A stretch of 64,000 bases of DNA from Shinella sp. WSJ-2 (GCF_003432075.1 NZ_QWBU01000007.1:1-64000); one strand, 5' to 3'; positions 43,884 to 52,806 are shown, counted from the first letter of the stretch. The notes: generated by a model from the letters alone, not told the origin. Made by a program: numbers and translations.

Positions 43884-44735
43884 GTGACCGAGACCAAGGA
43901 CAATTATGCGCACTGCCTGGCAGTGCTCCGCGACACCGATCGCGACCGTTATCTCGCCTGCCTGCTGGCGCCGGCGGAGAAACGCGGCCCGCTTGCCGCG
44001 CTCTATGCGTTCAACGCCGAAATCGCCCGCGTGCGCGATTCCGTGCGCGAAGCGCTGCCCGGCGAAATCCGCCTGCAATGGTGGCGTGACCTGCTGGAAG
44101 GCGAGGCGGACGGCGACGCCATGGCCAACCCGCTTGCCGCGGGCCTTATGACCTGCGTCAAGGAATACCGGCTGCCTGTGGCCGTGCTGACGGACATGAT
44201 CGAGGCGCGCATCTTCGACGTCTATAATGACCCGATGGAAAGCCGCGCGGCGCTGGAAGGTTATGCCGGCGAGACGGCGTCTGCGCTGATCCAGCTCGCG
44301 AGCCTTATTCTCGACCCGGAAAACGCCCCGAAATCCGCCGAGGCTGCCGGCCATGCCGGCGTCGCGCAGACCGTCGCGGGTGCACTGCTCCTCCTGCCGA
44401 TCCACCGGCGGCGCGGCCAGGTCTATCTACCGGCCGATCTCATGGCGGCAACGGGCCTGACGCCGGAAGCGCTGCTCGCCGGCAACGACCCGGCTGCCGC
44501 CGCCCGTGCCGTAGAAGCCTTCGTCGGGCTCGGCCGCGACCATCTCGCCAAGGCGCGCACGGCCAATAGCGTGTCCGTTGCGAATCGCGCCGCCTTTTTG
44601 CCAGTCGCGCTCGTCGCCCCTATATTGAAGGCAGCGGAGAAAGCGGGCGCCGGCGCGCTTGACGGCGCGCTCCAGCCCGCCCAGTGGCGGCGGCAATGGT
44701 GGATGTGGCGTGCCCTTCGGCGTGGCCCTTTCTGA
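43884..44735 (+). CDS. squalene/phytoene-synthase-like protein, NDUFAF6-like and probably non-catalytic
   Basis: A 283-residue all-helical isoprenoid-synthase fold from GTG 43884. It keeps fold landmarks (RDRYLACLLAPAEKRGPLAA, RLQWWRDLLEGE, RGQVYLPADLM) but lacks the two Asp-rich DxxxD motifs; where synthases have DxxRD the sequence reads AGALLLLPIHRRRGQ. It is therefore unlikely to make phytoene or squalene, and it resembles NDUFAF6, a complex I assembly factor. It sits 15 bases after the NDUFAF3-like gene in the secDF operon. Confidence 0.82.
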   Translation: MTETKDNYAHCLAVLRDTDRDRYLACLLAPAEKRGPLAALYAFNAEIARVRDSVREALPGEIRLQWWRDLLEGEADGDAMANPLAAGLMTCVKEYRLPVAVLTDMIEARIFDVYNDPMESRAALEGYAGETASALIQLASLILDPENAPKSAEAAGHAGVAQTVAGALLLLPIHRRRGQVYLPADLMAATGLTPEALLAGNDPAAAARAVEAFVGLGRDHLAKARTANSVSVANRAAFLPVALVAPILKAAEKAGAGALDGALQPAQWRRQWWMWRALRRGPF

Positions 44736-44811
44736 AAACCTGACAGGACGCAAAACTGGCGCAAGCCTTGTCCGCTACAGCGGCTGAACGTATTTTGCGG
44801 GAGGAGAGTCG

Positions 44812-45255
44812 ATGTTCTGGACCATCATCATCGCCGGTCTGTTCGTGGCCGGCCTGATCTTCCGCCATAAATTTCGCAGCGACGATCGTCAGGAAGAGGC
44901 GGGCGAGGATGCCGGCCTTGCCATTGTGGAGTTCGGCCGGGCCTTCCCGGAGGAGGCCATCCGCGCCGTCGTGACCACCAAGGACCGGCGGACGGTCTTC
45001 CTTCGTCTGCATGACGGCAAGGCGGGCTGCATGCAGGCCCATGGCCACCACTATGCCTGCCACCTGATCGAGCCGGGTACCGTGCGCGTCAACAGCGCCG
45101 GCCCGCGACGCCTGACTGTGGAATACGCCAATGCCGCCTTCGAAGGCGGCACCTATGAATTCCGCGACGAGAAGGAGGCCGCTGAAGTCTCCCTCTGGCT
45201 GCTTGGCAGCTTCATGCCGGGCGCTGCAAACCTCAACGCCCAGCCAGCCGGCTAA
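44812..45255 (+). CDS. hypothetical single-span membrane protein
   Basis: A 147-residue protein. One N-terminal membrane helix (MFWTIIIAGLFVAGLIF) is followed by a soluble domain (VVTTKDRRTVFLRLHDGKAG, RRLTVEYANAAFEGGTYEFR) rich in beta strand. GGGAGGAG six bases before the ATG is a strong ribosome site. It follows the NDUFAF6-like gene by 76 bases and may belong to the secDF unit. No family was recognised. Confidence 0.78.
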   Translation: MFWTIIIAGLFVAGLIFRHKFRSDDRQEEAGEDAGLAIVEFGRAFPEEAIRAVVTTKDRRTVFLRLHDGKAGCMQAHGHHYACHLIEPGTVRVNSAGPRRLTVEYANAAFEGGTYEFRDEKEAAEVSLWLLGSFMPGAANLNAQPAG

Positions 45256-45267
45256 TTCATCTGACGA

Positions 45268-46677
45268 TCAGCGCCCGAGCCAGCGGGCGCAATCTTCCAA
45301 GGCGCGTGCGGCGGTTGCCTGCTTCTTGGCGACCGCCTTGTCCTTGCCGCGAAAGCGCTTCAGCCCCTCGGGCCGGACGACCGCGCCGGGCTCCAGCGGC
45401 GGGAAGAGGCCGAAATTAATATTCATCGGCTGGAAGGAGCGCTTGCCCGGCTCGTCGTCGGAGACGATGTGGCCGCCGGTGATGTGGTTCAGCAAGGCGC
45501 CGAAGGCTGTCGTTTCAGGGGGAAGGGACAGCGTTTGCCCGAGCCGCTCGGCAGCGGCGAAGCGGCCGGCGAGCAGGCCGATGCTGGCGCTTTCCACATA
45601 ACCTTCGCAGCCGGTGATCTGGCCAGCGAATCGGAGACCCGGACGGCCCTTCAGCGTCAGCGAGCGGTCGAGCAGCGTCGGCGAATTGATATAGGTGTTG
45701 CGGTGCAGGCCGCCGAGGCGGGCAAATTCCGCGTTTTCCAGACCGGGAATCAGCCGGAAGATTTCGGCTTGCGCGCCATATTTCAGCTTCGTCTGGAAAC
45801 CGACCATGTTGTAGAGCGTGCCGAGCGCATTGTCCTGGCGCAGTTGCACGACGGCATAGGCCTTGACGGTCGGGTTATGCGCGTTTGTCAGGCCCATTGG
45901 CTTCATCGGGCCGTGGCGCAGCGTCTCGCGGCCGCGCTCGGCCATCACCTCGATCGGCAGGCAGCCGTCGAAATAGGGCGTGCCTTCCCATTCCTTGAAG
46001 CCCGTCGTGTCGCCGGCGATCAGGGCGTCGACGAAGGCATTGTACTGTGCCTCGTCCATCGGGCAGTTGATGTAATCCTTGCCCGTGCCGCCGGGGCCGA
46101 CCTTGTCGTAGCGCGACTGGAACCAGCAGATATCCATGTCGATGCTGGCGGTGTGCACGATCGGGGCGATCGCATCGAAGAAGGCCAGCGAATCGGCCCC
46201 TGTACGCGCCTGGATCGCGGCGGCAAGCGAGGGTGCGGTAAGCGGGCCGGTCGCGATGATCGCCTGGTCCCAGTCTTCCGGCGGCAGGCCGGCCACTTCC
46301 TCGCGGGTGATCGTGATGAGCGGATGGCTTTCAAGCGCTGCGGTCACGGCGGCGGAAAAGCCGTCGCGGTCGACGGCGAGCGCGCCGCCGGCCGGCACCT
46401 GATTCGCATCGGCCGAGCGCATGATGAGCGAGCCGGCAAGCCGCATCTCGGCATGCAGAACGCCGACGGCGTTCGAGGTGGCGTCATCCGAGCGGAAAGA
46501 GTTGGAGCAGACGAGCTCTGCGAGGCTGTCCGTCTTGTGCGCATCCGTGCCGCGCACGCCGCGCATTTCATGCAGAATGACGGGAACGCCGGTTTCGGCG
46601 ATCTGCCAGGCAGCTTCCGAGCCGGCAAGGCCGCCGCCGATGACATGGATGGGAGTGTGGGAAGAGGTCTTGGTCAT
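45268..46677 (-). CDS. trmFO: methylenetetrahydrofolate-tRNA-(uracil-5-)-methyltransferase TrmFO
   Basis: A 469-residue FAD- and folate-dependent enzyme that methylates U54 of the tRNA T-loop. The FAD-binding Rossmann motif is [19 protein letters not shown] near the N-terminus. The catalytic-Cys segment [12 protein letters not shown] and later [20 protein letters not shown] are diagnostic. ATG 46677 was chosen; the frame extends upstream without a conserved start. It converges with the preceding membrane protein gene, only 12 bases apart. Confidence 0.96.
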   Translation of the reverse strand: MTKTSSHTPIHVIGGGLAGSEAAWQIAETGVPVILHEMRGVRGTDAHKTDSLAELVCSNSFRSDDATSNAVGVLHAEMRLAGSLIMRSADANQVPAGGALAVDRDGFSAAVTAALESHPLITITREEVAGLPPEDWDQAIIATGPLTAPSLAAAIQARTGADSLAFFDAIAPIVHTASIDMDICWFQSRYDKVGPGGTGKDYINCPMDEAQYNAFVDALIAGDTTGFKEWEGTPYFDGCLPIEVMAERGRETLRHGPMKPMGLTNAHNPTVKAYAVVQLRQDNALGTLYNMVGFQTKLKYGAQAEIFRLIPGLENAEFARLGGLHRNTYINSPTLLDRSLTLKGRPGLRFAGQITGCEGYVESASIGLLAGRFAAAERLGQTLSLPPETTAFGALLNHITGGHIVSDDEPGKRSFQPMNINFGLFPPLEPGAVVRPEGLKRFRGKDKAVAKKQATAARALEDCARWLGR

Positions 46678-46751
46678 GGGTGGTTGGTTATCATGGGCAA
46701 CGGCGCATTTCCAAGGAAAAGCATTGGGGCGGGGCATCATGCCCCTGGAAT

Positions 46752-46780
46752 CAAAAACGGCACCAGATGGTGCCGTTTGA
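46752..46780 (-). terminator. terminator downstream of the first DUF1127 gene
   Basis: Arms AACGGCACCA and TGGTGCCGTT around a 2-base loop region, followed on the minus strand by TTTGATT. It lies 53 bases after the stop of the DUF1127 ORF at 46833. Confidence 0.7.
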
Positions 46781-46832
46781 TCGTTCCTCGCGCTGGCCGT
46801 TTCCGGCCGCTGCGGCGGAAACCGGCTATGTC

Positions 46833-46976
46833 TTAGCGGAAGGAACGGGCTGCGATGTCGCGGATGTCGTAACGGGTCAGGCCGATGTCGGACAGCGTGT
46901 GGTTCGACAGGTTGCCGAGTTCGTTCATCGTGCGGCGGTAGGACATCCAGTTCTTGGCAATGCGGATCGGGTTCAT
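46833..46976 (-). CDS. DUF1127 small Arg-rich protein (copy A)
   Basis: A 47-residue protein starting [20 protein letters not shown] and ending RDIAARSFR. The family pattern (W..YR.T..EL..L....L.DIG..R.DI) is complete. GAGGAAAAG precedes the ATG. Members affect RNA metabolism, phosphate and carbon/nitrogen responses in Agrobacterium and Rhodobacter, and the Rhodobacter member CcaF1 is encoded with CCUCCUCCC sRNAs. A second copy lies 347 bases upstream. Confidence 0.92.
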   Translation of the reverse strand: MNPIRIAKNWMSYRRTMNELGNLSNHTLSDIGLTRYDIRDIAARSFR

Positions 46977-47257
46977 GGTCTTTTCCTCGAAGTGTTGGCC
47001 GGAAGGTCTCTCTCACCGGTTTGTGACGCCCATATACGCGACATGCTTGTTAATGTGCAGTGCAAAGAAAATGCAGCTGCTATGCATTTGTGCAATAAGA
47101 CGATGACGGATCAGGCAGATGCCTGTGCTGCATGCGAAATAACCAGAAAGTGCTGCTATTCGAGGCATGTGGCCGGAAGGATCCAGTGCTGCTGCCGTCC
47201 CGCACAATGTCGCAGCTGAGGAATTGCGACATTGTGCGCCGCAAAAGGACGCGCAAA
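46977..47257. other. leader between the two DUF1127 genes
   Basis: With the terminator at 47258-47290, this makes a 346-bp gap. It should contain the promoter of copy A: CGTATATGGG lies near 47040 on the minus strand, and AT-rich sequence runs at 47040-47100. The 10-mer TGCAGTGCAA (47056-47065) recurs upstream of the second DUF1127 gene and of the distal sRNA. No ORF is supported. Confidence 0.4.
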
Positions 47258-47290
47258 CGAAAACGCCCTCCGGTGGGAGCCGGAGGGCGT
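47258..47290 (-). terminator. terminator of DUF1127 copy B
   Basis: Perfect 11-bp arms ACGCCCTCCGG and CCGGAGGGCGT with a 6-base loop, followed on the minus strand by TTTTCGTTT. It is 32 bases beyond the stop of the gene at 47323. Confidence 0.85.
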
Positions 47291-47322
47291 TCGAATTGCG
47301 ACCCGTAAGGGGTCCGTTCGGC

Positions 47323-47466
47323 TTAGATCGAAGCCTTGCGAGCGATGTACGGGATATCGCTGCGGCCGATGCCGAGGTCGCGAAGTTCGCGGTCGGTCAT
47401 GCGGCCGAGTTCGCTGACGGTCTGACGATACTTGCGCCAGTTGTTAAAAGAGCGTGCCAGGTTCAT
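47323..47466 (-). CDS. DUF1127 small Arg-rich protein (copy B)
   Basis: A 47-residue protein starting MNLARSFNNWRKYRQTVSEL and ending IPYIARKASI; it shares the W.KYR.T..EL..L....LRDLGI.RSDI pattern with copy A. AAAGGGG lies nine bases before the ATG. A minus-strand TTGACA at about 47609 may be its -35. Two CCUCCUCCC-type sRNA genes lie immediately upstream on the same strand, each with its own terminator. Confidence 0.93.
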   Translation of the reverse strand: MNLARSFNNWRKYRQTVSELGRMTDRELRDLGIGRSDIPYIARKASI

Positions 47467-47698
47467 GTCATTTACCCCTTTCGTGGGCTTGCGTACTGGG
47501 CGGCCGCTCGTCTTTGGCGCCGCCCTGATCTGATGGATTGGAATATACGCTGCGCCGCGAAAAAGGACAGCGCAATTGCTGTATGGCACCTATGCGTTTT
47601 ATGCATGTCAAGCGGAAATTTAGGCGAAATTCTGGCCAAAATCCGGGCTCGGCGCCACAAAGGTAAAGAAGCCATGCGGGATTGCTTGGTTGCAGTGC

Positions 47699-47826
47699 AA
47701 AAAGCAACGCCCGCCGGGGGAGGAGATCCGGCGGGCGTTGCTGATAGCTATTGGCAGTTTGGGAGGAGGAGGGGCTGCCAATCCTTGTCGGGGACGTTGG
47801 GAGGAGGAGATCGTCACCCGAGCTAT
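47699..47826 (-). ncRNA. alpha-r14/cuckoo-type trans-acting sRNA with CCUCCUCCC motifs (proximal copy)
   Basis: The minus-strand transcript has three anti-Shine-Dalgarno motifs: CCUCCUCCC at 47807-47799 (5' part) and 47769-47761 (loop of hairpin ATTGGCAG/CTGCCAAT, arms 47775-47782 and 47750-47757), and CUCCUCCC in the loop of the terminal hairpin (14-bp perfect stem, 47728-47741 with 47704-47717, then five T). A TATATC at 47838-47833 suggests a -10, placing the start near 47826. Length (about 128 nt) and layout match the rhizobial alpha-r14 family (NfeR1-like). These RNAs pair with ribosome-binding sites of target mRNAs. Confidence 0.8.
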
Positions 47827-47999
47827 GAGAAAGATATAGCCTGCCCGAACGATGGGCAAAAGCGCGCGATTGGAATGGCACCCATGCACGAGCCGCATGC
47901 GTTCGATTTGACTGTGCTGAATGCGGCGAATGCACAGGTATGCAGCCGGCGGTCATGAAAGATTTTTGATCGTGGGGTGTGGTTTGCCAGGTGCCGGCG

Positions 48000-48127
48000 A
48001 AAACAATAACGCCCGCCGGGGGAGGAGGTCCGGCGGGCGTCATTAAGAGTGATTGGCAACTGGGAGGAGGAGTGTTGCCAATCGTATCGGAGGAGCGCTG
48101 GGAGGAGGAGTGCGCCGCTCCGAATTC
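48000..48127 (-). ncRNA. alpha-r14/cuckoo-type sRNA with CCUCCUCCC motifs (distal copy)
   Basis: It has the same plan as the copy 300 bases downstream. All three motifs are perfect CCUCCUCCC (48108-48100, 48070-48062, 48028-48020). The central hairpin has 9-bp arms ATTGGCAAC/GTTGCCAAT (48074-48082 with 48052-48060), and the terminator has an 11-bp stem (48030-48040 with 48009-48019) followed by TATTGTTTT. The 5' end is estimated by analogy; a TATCGA near 48135 is a weak -10 candidate. The stems differ in sequence from the other copy while the loops are conserved, as expected for a paired duplicate. Confidence 0.8.
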
Positions 48128-48534
48128 CTGTTCGATACCGTCTCCGGCATCGGGTCTGTCGGCATCATGCCGGGCGTTCGACCATTCCGCCCTCCGGTCT
48201 GCCCGTCGCCTCCGCGGCGCCTTGGTTTCCGGTCCGAACCATCTCTGATCCGATGACTGCAATCTAACCCGATCCCTCGATTTTGTGCAGTGCAATATGG
48301 GAATGGATGATATGCGCCCGCTGCATGCCCGAAATCGAAACGCCACCGGCGTCTTGTTGCTAAATCTGCCAGGAATTTCTTTATTTCCCGTTAATCATCG
48401 CGCCGGTCGCATCGCACTTGGCCCGAATGGGCGGATTGTTGCGTCGATTGCGAATTTATGGCGGCGCTATACCGTTTCTGCTGACAGGGTATGCGCGGCA
48501 CGAATCGTGCGCGTTTTGAAGAGAGGCGGGACGA

Positions 48535-49638
48535 ATGTATCGGGGCAGGTTGGAACGCGATCTCAAACTGTGGACGCAGCAGGGCTTGCTCGATGCGCCG
48601 ACCGCCGATCGCCTCCTGAAGGAATATGATTCCCGCGAAAGTTCGTTCAGCCTCGGCCGCGTGTTGATGATGATCGCGGCTCTGCTGATGTCGGCCGCCG
48701 TACTGCTGCTGGTCGCGGCCAATTGGGAGGCGATCCCGCGCCTCGTGCGGGTCGTCGGCATCGTCGCGCTGATCTGGGGCGCCTATCTGGCTGGCGGGTT
48801 GCTGACCCAGCGCGGCGCGCCGCGGCTTGCGGCGGCGTTCCTTGCGGCCGGCACGCTGTCCTTCGGCGGCGCCATCGCGCTGATCGGGCAGATGTACCAT
48901 CTCTCCGGCGATGCGGTTCAGGCGATGCTTGTCTGGTTCGCAGGCTCCGTGATCGCGGCGGTTCTCTTCCGCTCCGGCGCGGTCACGGCCATCGCCGGTT
49001 TCCTTGCCTTCGCCGTCGCCTGGACGGACTGGAGCGAGGCCTACCATGCCAGCGACACGCTGCTGCTCTGGCTGATGCCGCTCATGGCCGTCATCATCAT
49101 CCTGCTGGTACGCTATACCGATGCGGGGCGCGTGCGCCATATCGCCTATCTGCTGCTCGTCGCCTGGCTCGCCTTCATATATGGCGAACACGATACGCCG
49201 ACGACCGCGATAGCAATCGCATCGCTCGGCGCGCTCGCCTATCTGCTGGCCGCCGTGCCGCAGTCGCCGCTCCATGCGCTCGCCCGCAGCGCCGGCGCCG
49301 CTCCTGCCTTTTATTCCTATCTCGTGCTGCTGCTCGGCCTGCTTGTCCTTCATTTCGAATACGACGCCGTGGGGGATCGCCTGATGCTCGGCATCATCAC
49401 GCTCGTCGTGGCCATCGGCGGCATCGTGCTGTCGGGCAAGGAAAACGGCGCGGTGCGCTATCTCGGCTATGCGACCTTCGCGGCTGAAACGCTCTATCTC
49501 GCCTCCGAAACCATCGGCTCGATCATCGGCACATCCGGTTTCTTCCTGATTTCCGGTCTGGTGGTCGCGCTGATCGCCTGGGCCGTGATCGTCGTCGAGC
49601 GCCGTTTTTCCAAGGCTGAAACCAAGGCGGAGGCCTGA
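48535..49638 (+). CDS. DUF2157 polytopic membrane protein
   Basis: A 367-residue protein. A soluble N-terminus (MYRGRLERDLKLWTQQGLLD, then ERLL-type helix) has the DUF2157 pattern, followed by about ten to twelve membrane helices from residue 40 onward. The first includes MMIAALLMSAAVLLLVAANW, the family hallmark. Function is unknown. It ends four bases before the GDYXXLXY gene, a common partnership of these two families. Confidence 0.9.
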   Translation: MYRGRLERDLKLWTQQGLLDAPTADRLLKEYDSRESSFSLGRVLMMIAALLMSAAVLLLVAANWEAIPRLVRVVGIVALIWGAYLAGGLLTQRGAPRLAAAFLAAGTLSFGGAIALIGQMYHLSGDAVQAMLVWFAGSVIAAVLFRSGAVTAIAGFLAFAVAWTDWSEAYHASDTLLLWLMPLMAVIIILLVRYTDAGRVRHIAYLLLVAWLAFIYGEHDTPTTAIAIASLGALAYLLAAVPQSPLHALARSAGAAPAFYSYLVLLLGLLVLHFEYDAVGDRLMLGIITLVVAIGGIVLSGKENGAVRYLGYATFAAETLYLASETIGSIIGTSGFFLISGLVVALIAWAVIVVERRFSKAETKAEA

Positions 49639-49641
49639 GCC

Positions 49642-50232
49642 ATGTCGACACTTTCTACTTTCCGCATTCCGCCGGTCGCCGCCGCCATCATCGCGGCAGC
49701 GCTCCAGACGGCCGTGCTTGGCTATATGGTCGAAGGCCGCGCTTCGATCCTGCGCAACGGCGCGGATATCAGGCTGAAGACGCTGCCGGTCGATCCGCGC
49801 GACCTCTTGCGCGGCGACTATGTCATCCTGTCCTATCCGATCTCGACGATCCCGAAGAGTATCGTCACCGGCGAGGTGCCGAAGGTGAACGGCCGTGAGC
49901 GGCTTGTCGTGCGCCTGAAGCCCGGTACGGATGGGCTGTGGGCGGCGACCGAGGCGAGTTTCGGCACGCTGGCGCCGGAGGAGGGCAGCGTTCTCCTGCG
50001 CACGCAGCCCTTCGATTATTATTCCGTCACCGACGGGGTGCTGCCGGACAGCCTCTTTGTCAGCTACGGGCTCGAGCGCTATTATGTGCCGGAGGGCGAG
50101 GGCAAGGTGCTGGAAGACGCCCGCAACCAGGAGGAGCTCGAAGTGGAGGCGCGCGTGTCGAAAGACGGTACGCCGCAGATCGCCCGGCTCATCCTGCGCG
50201 GCGAGCCGGTCTATGACGAGCCGCTTTATTGA
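49642..50232 (+). CDS. GDYXXLXY-domain protein
   Basis: A 196-residue protein with one N-terminal membrane helix (VAAAIIAAALQTAVLGYMV) and a periplasmic domain carrying the name motif: LRGDYVILSYPIS. Further conserved parts are LKTLPVDPRDLLRG and SLFVSYGLERYYVPEGEGK. Function is unknown. Members are usually cotranscribed with DUF2157 proteins, as here. Confidence 0.92.
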   Translation: MSTLSTFRIPPVAAAIIAAALQTAVLGYMVEGRASILRNGADIRLKTLPVDPRDLLRGDYVILSYPISTIPKSIVTGEVPKVNGRERLVVRLKPGTDGLWAATEASFGTLAPEEGSVLLRTQPFDYYSVTDGVLPDSLFVSYGLERYYVPEGEGKVLEDARNQEELEVEARVSKDGTPQIARLILRGEPVYDEPLY

Positions 50233-50381
50233 GCGTAACGGCCGGGAGAACGGTCGTTTGCCTGTCATTTTTCCTTTGATCCGCCGAAAACGGGTGATAT
50301 AGAGACGCCGCGCTCGGAAGGCGTCATGGGAGCGGCCCCGGGGAAGAGACCCGGTCGCCCGTGGCAACGAGGTTTCTGAGA

Positions 50382-50466
<85 letters not shown>

Positions 50467-50646
50467 GAGCCACAAAACGCGAAAACAACGGGTTTTCGCG
50501 CGGCGTGGAGCATTTCAGCGCGCCATTTTGCTTGCCAAAAGGCCACCGAATTCAGTAAAGCCACTGCCGGCAAATGGACCGGCGGGGCGCTCGCCATAAC
50601 CGGAAGACCGGTTTGAGCGCCGCCAACTCGAAATAAAGGTTTGAAC

Positions 50647-52122
50647 ATGCAGGTTATCGAAACGCTCGCTGAAGGGCTGAAGCGCGAAATCAAGGTCGTC
50701 ATCCCGGCCAAGGACATGGAAGCTCAGATGAACGAGCGTCTTGAGGACGTGAAGGGCCGTGTCCGCATCAACGGCTTCCGTCCGGGCAAGGTGCCCTTCG
50801 CCCATCTCAAGAAGATGTACGGCAAGTCCGTCATGGCCGAACTCGTCAACGAGATCGTCCGCGACCGTCCGACCGCGATCCTTTCCGAGCGCGGCGAAAA
50901 GTCGGCCACGCAGCCGGAAGTCGCAATGACCGAAGACCAGGCCGAAGCCGAGAAGATCCTGAACGGCCAGGCCGATTTCGAATTCACGCTGTCCTACGAA
51001 GTCATCCCGGCAATCGACCTCAAGGACAATTCCGGCATCGCCGTCACCCGTGAAGTCGTCGATATCGACGCCAAGGAAGTTGACGAGCAGATCCTCAAGA
51101 TCGCCGAAAGTGCCCGTTCCTACGAAACCAAGAAGGGCAAGGCCGAAAACGGCGACCGCGTCACCATCGACTACCTCGGCAAGGTCGACGGCGAAGCCTT
51201 CGACGGCGGCAAGGACGAGGACGCAGAACTCGTTCTCGGCTCCAACCGCTTCATCCCGGGCTTCGAAGAGCAGCTCGTCGGCCTGAAGGCTGGCGACGAG
51301 AAGGTCATCACCGTCACCTTCCCGGCTGAATACCCGGCTGCAAACCTCGCCGGCAAGGAAGCCACCTTCGACATCAACGTCAAGGAAGTCGCTGCTCCCG
51401 CCGAAGTCGAGATCAACGACGAACTCGCCACCAAGCTCGGCCTCGAATCGGCTGACAAGCTGCGCGAAATCGTCCGCGGCCAGATCGAAAGCCAGTACGG
51501 CTCGGTCACCCGCCAGAAGGTCAAGCGCCAGATTCTCGACCAGCTCGACGAGATGTACAAGTTCGAAACCCCGGAGCGCCTGGTCGAAGCCGAGTTCGAA
51601 AACATCTGGCGCCAGATCAACACCGATCTCGCCCAGTCCGGCAAGACCTTCGCTGACGAAGACACGACCGAAGAAGCCGCTCGCGAAGAATACCGCAAGC
51701 TTGCCGAACGCCGCGTCCGTCTCGGCCTCGTTCTCTCGGAAATCGGCGAAAAGGCCGGCGTCCAGGTTACAGACGAGGAAATGCAGCAGTCGCTCTACCA
51801 GCAGCTGCGTCAGTTCCCGGGCCAGGAAAAGCAGATCCTCGAATACTTCCAGAAGACCCCGGGTGCCGCCGCTTCCCTGCGCGCGCCGATCTTCGAAGAA
51901 AAGGTCGTCGATCACCTGCTCGGTGAAATCAAGGTAACGGACAAGACCGTTTCCAAGGAAGACCTGCTCGCCGACGACGAAGACGGCGACGACAAGGGCT
52001 CCAAGAAGGCTGCGCCGAAGAAGAAGGCTGCTGCCAAGGCCGAAGCTCAGGAAGGCGAAGACGCCGCTCCCAAGAAGAAGGCCCCGGCCAAGAAGAAGGC
52101 CGCCGAAGGCGACGCCGAGTAA
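50647..52122 (+). CDS. tig: trigger factor
   Basis: A 491-residue ribosome-bound chaperone and prolyl isomerase. The N-terminal ribosome-binding domain has the signature [20 protein letters not shown]. The FKBP-type PPIase domain is at about 165-250 ([20 protein letters not shown]), and the helical C-terminal arms run to about 440. A Lys/Ala-rich tail ([20 protein letters not shown]) follows, usual in rhizobia. ATG 50647 was chosen; TTG 50641 is in frame. A terminator follows. Confidence 0.97.
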   Translation: MQVIETLAEGLKREIKVVIPAKDMEAQMNERLEDVKGRVRINGFRPGKVPFAHLKKMYGKSVMAELVNEIVRDRPTAILSERGEKSATQPEVAMTEDQAEAEKILNGQADFEFTLSYEVIPAIDLKDNSGIAVTREVVDIDAKEVDEQILKIAESARSYETKKGKAENGDRVTIDYLGKVDGEAFDGGKDEDAELVLGSNRFIPGFEEQLVGLKAGDEKVITVTFPAEYPAANLAGKEATFDINVKEVAAPAEVEINDELATKLGLESADKLREIVRGQIESQYGSVTRQKVKRQILDQLDEMYKFETPERLVEAEFENIWRQINTDLAQSGKTFADEDTTEEAAREEYRKLAERRVRLGLVLSEIGEKAGVQVTDEEMQQSLYQQLRQFPGQEKQILEYFQKTPGAAASLRAPIFEEKVVDHLLGEIKVTDKTVSKEDLLADDEDGDDKGSKKAAPKKKAAAKAEAQEGEDAAPKKKAPAKKKAAEGDAE

Positions 52123-52145
52123 TCGATTCGATACGATCAAACCTC

Positions 52146-52177
52146 ACAAAGGCCGCCCATCGGGCGGCCTTTTTCGT
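52146..52177 (+). terminator. rho-independent terminator after tig
   Basis: Arms AAAGGCCGCCC and GGGCGGCCTTT with loop ATC, followed by TTCG. A strong GC hairpin 24 bases after the stop. Confidence 0.85.
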
Positions 52178-52806
52178 TGCCGTGGGCACTTCGCTACCGA
52201 CGCGCATCTGCACCAATATCCACGCAGCGGCTTCGCCGCCCGTGGGTTTTCAAAGAGCATTTCGGACGGGGCGCTGGAAGCTGCCTCGACTGAAATAGTG
52301 TATGTGGCACCTTTCAGCGCCCCGTTCAGCGGTTTTTGCCCGCGACTCCGGTCCCTCTGCAAAGGCCGGGATGGCGGATGTCGTTCGCCGGTTTCCGGAA
52401 GGGAACAGCGCCGTTTTGACATCGCGACCACACGCTCTGGCGATCGCGACGGAAGGTTTTCACCTTCCAGCGTGTTCCCATCCGGCGGACGATGCCGACG
52501 CATCCGCCAGTCCCGGCCTCCTTGCGTGCCGCACAGACACATCCGGCGCGCCGTCTGGGGCATGAAACGACAGGGCTGGTCCGACACCCCATCGCTTCCC
52601 CCATGTCGCCGGAGGGAGACCATTTTCCGCAGGCCCGGTGCGTGAGGTCTTGCGTCTCTTCCCCACACCCCGCGCCGATCCCGCCTCGCTGCCACGCCTG
52701 GCAGTGTATCCGCGGCGGGATGGGAGGATTGTAAGCACAAATTTGAGGGGTGGGGAAAATGCAGGGGATGATGACGCGGCGTAAAGACGGGCAAGCGACG
52801 CCGTGC
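52178..52806. other. 630-bp stretch without a supported gene
   Basis: Open frames on both strands (for example minus 52144-52794) are Arg/Pro/Cys-rich and look non-coding. A long imperfect hairpin has arms 52264-52280 and 52311-52327 (core CGGGGCGCTG, one or two wobbles, 30-base loop). It is followed by GC-rich sequence to about 52740. It may be an intergenic repeat element or RNA; nothing was identified. Confidence 0.4.

Larger units (their letters stand above)
47056..48295. repeat. dispersed 10-mer TGCAGTGCAA around the DUF1127/sRNA genes
   Basis: Exact copies occur at 47056-47065, 47691-47700 and 48286-48295. They lie upstream of DUF1127 copy A, between the proximal sRNA terminator and DUF1127 copy B, and upstream of the distal sRNA. 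Read on the minus strand they give TTGCACTGCA. They may be a shared operator or -35-associated element; the coordinates here span all three. Confidence 0.4.

Noticed and set aside
42206-43903. 565-codon minus-strand open frame opposite secDF
   Set aside because: Shadow of secDF; Arg/Glu/Asp-rich composition without family features.
43884-44735. annotation as an active phytoene or squalene synthase
   Set aside because: Both Asp-rich substrate-Mg motifs are missing and no carotenoid or hopanoid genes are adjacent.
47690-48110. two similar blocks spaced about 300 bp considered as a CRISPR remnant or IS repeat
   Set aside because: Only two copies, with covarying hairpins and terminators; they are explained as paired sRNA genes.
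47167-48346. plus- and minus-strand ORFs over the sRNA region
   Set aside because: They cross hairpin terminators and the conserved CCUCCUCCC structures and have poor protein composition.
52144-52794. 216-codon minus-strand ORF in the gap after tig
   Set aside because: Composition is Arg/Pro/Cys-rich, it overlaps the tig terminator and has no ribosome site. Treated as non-coding.
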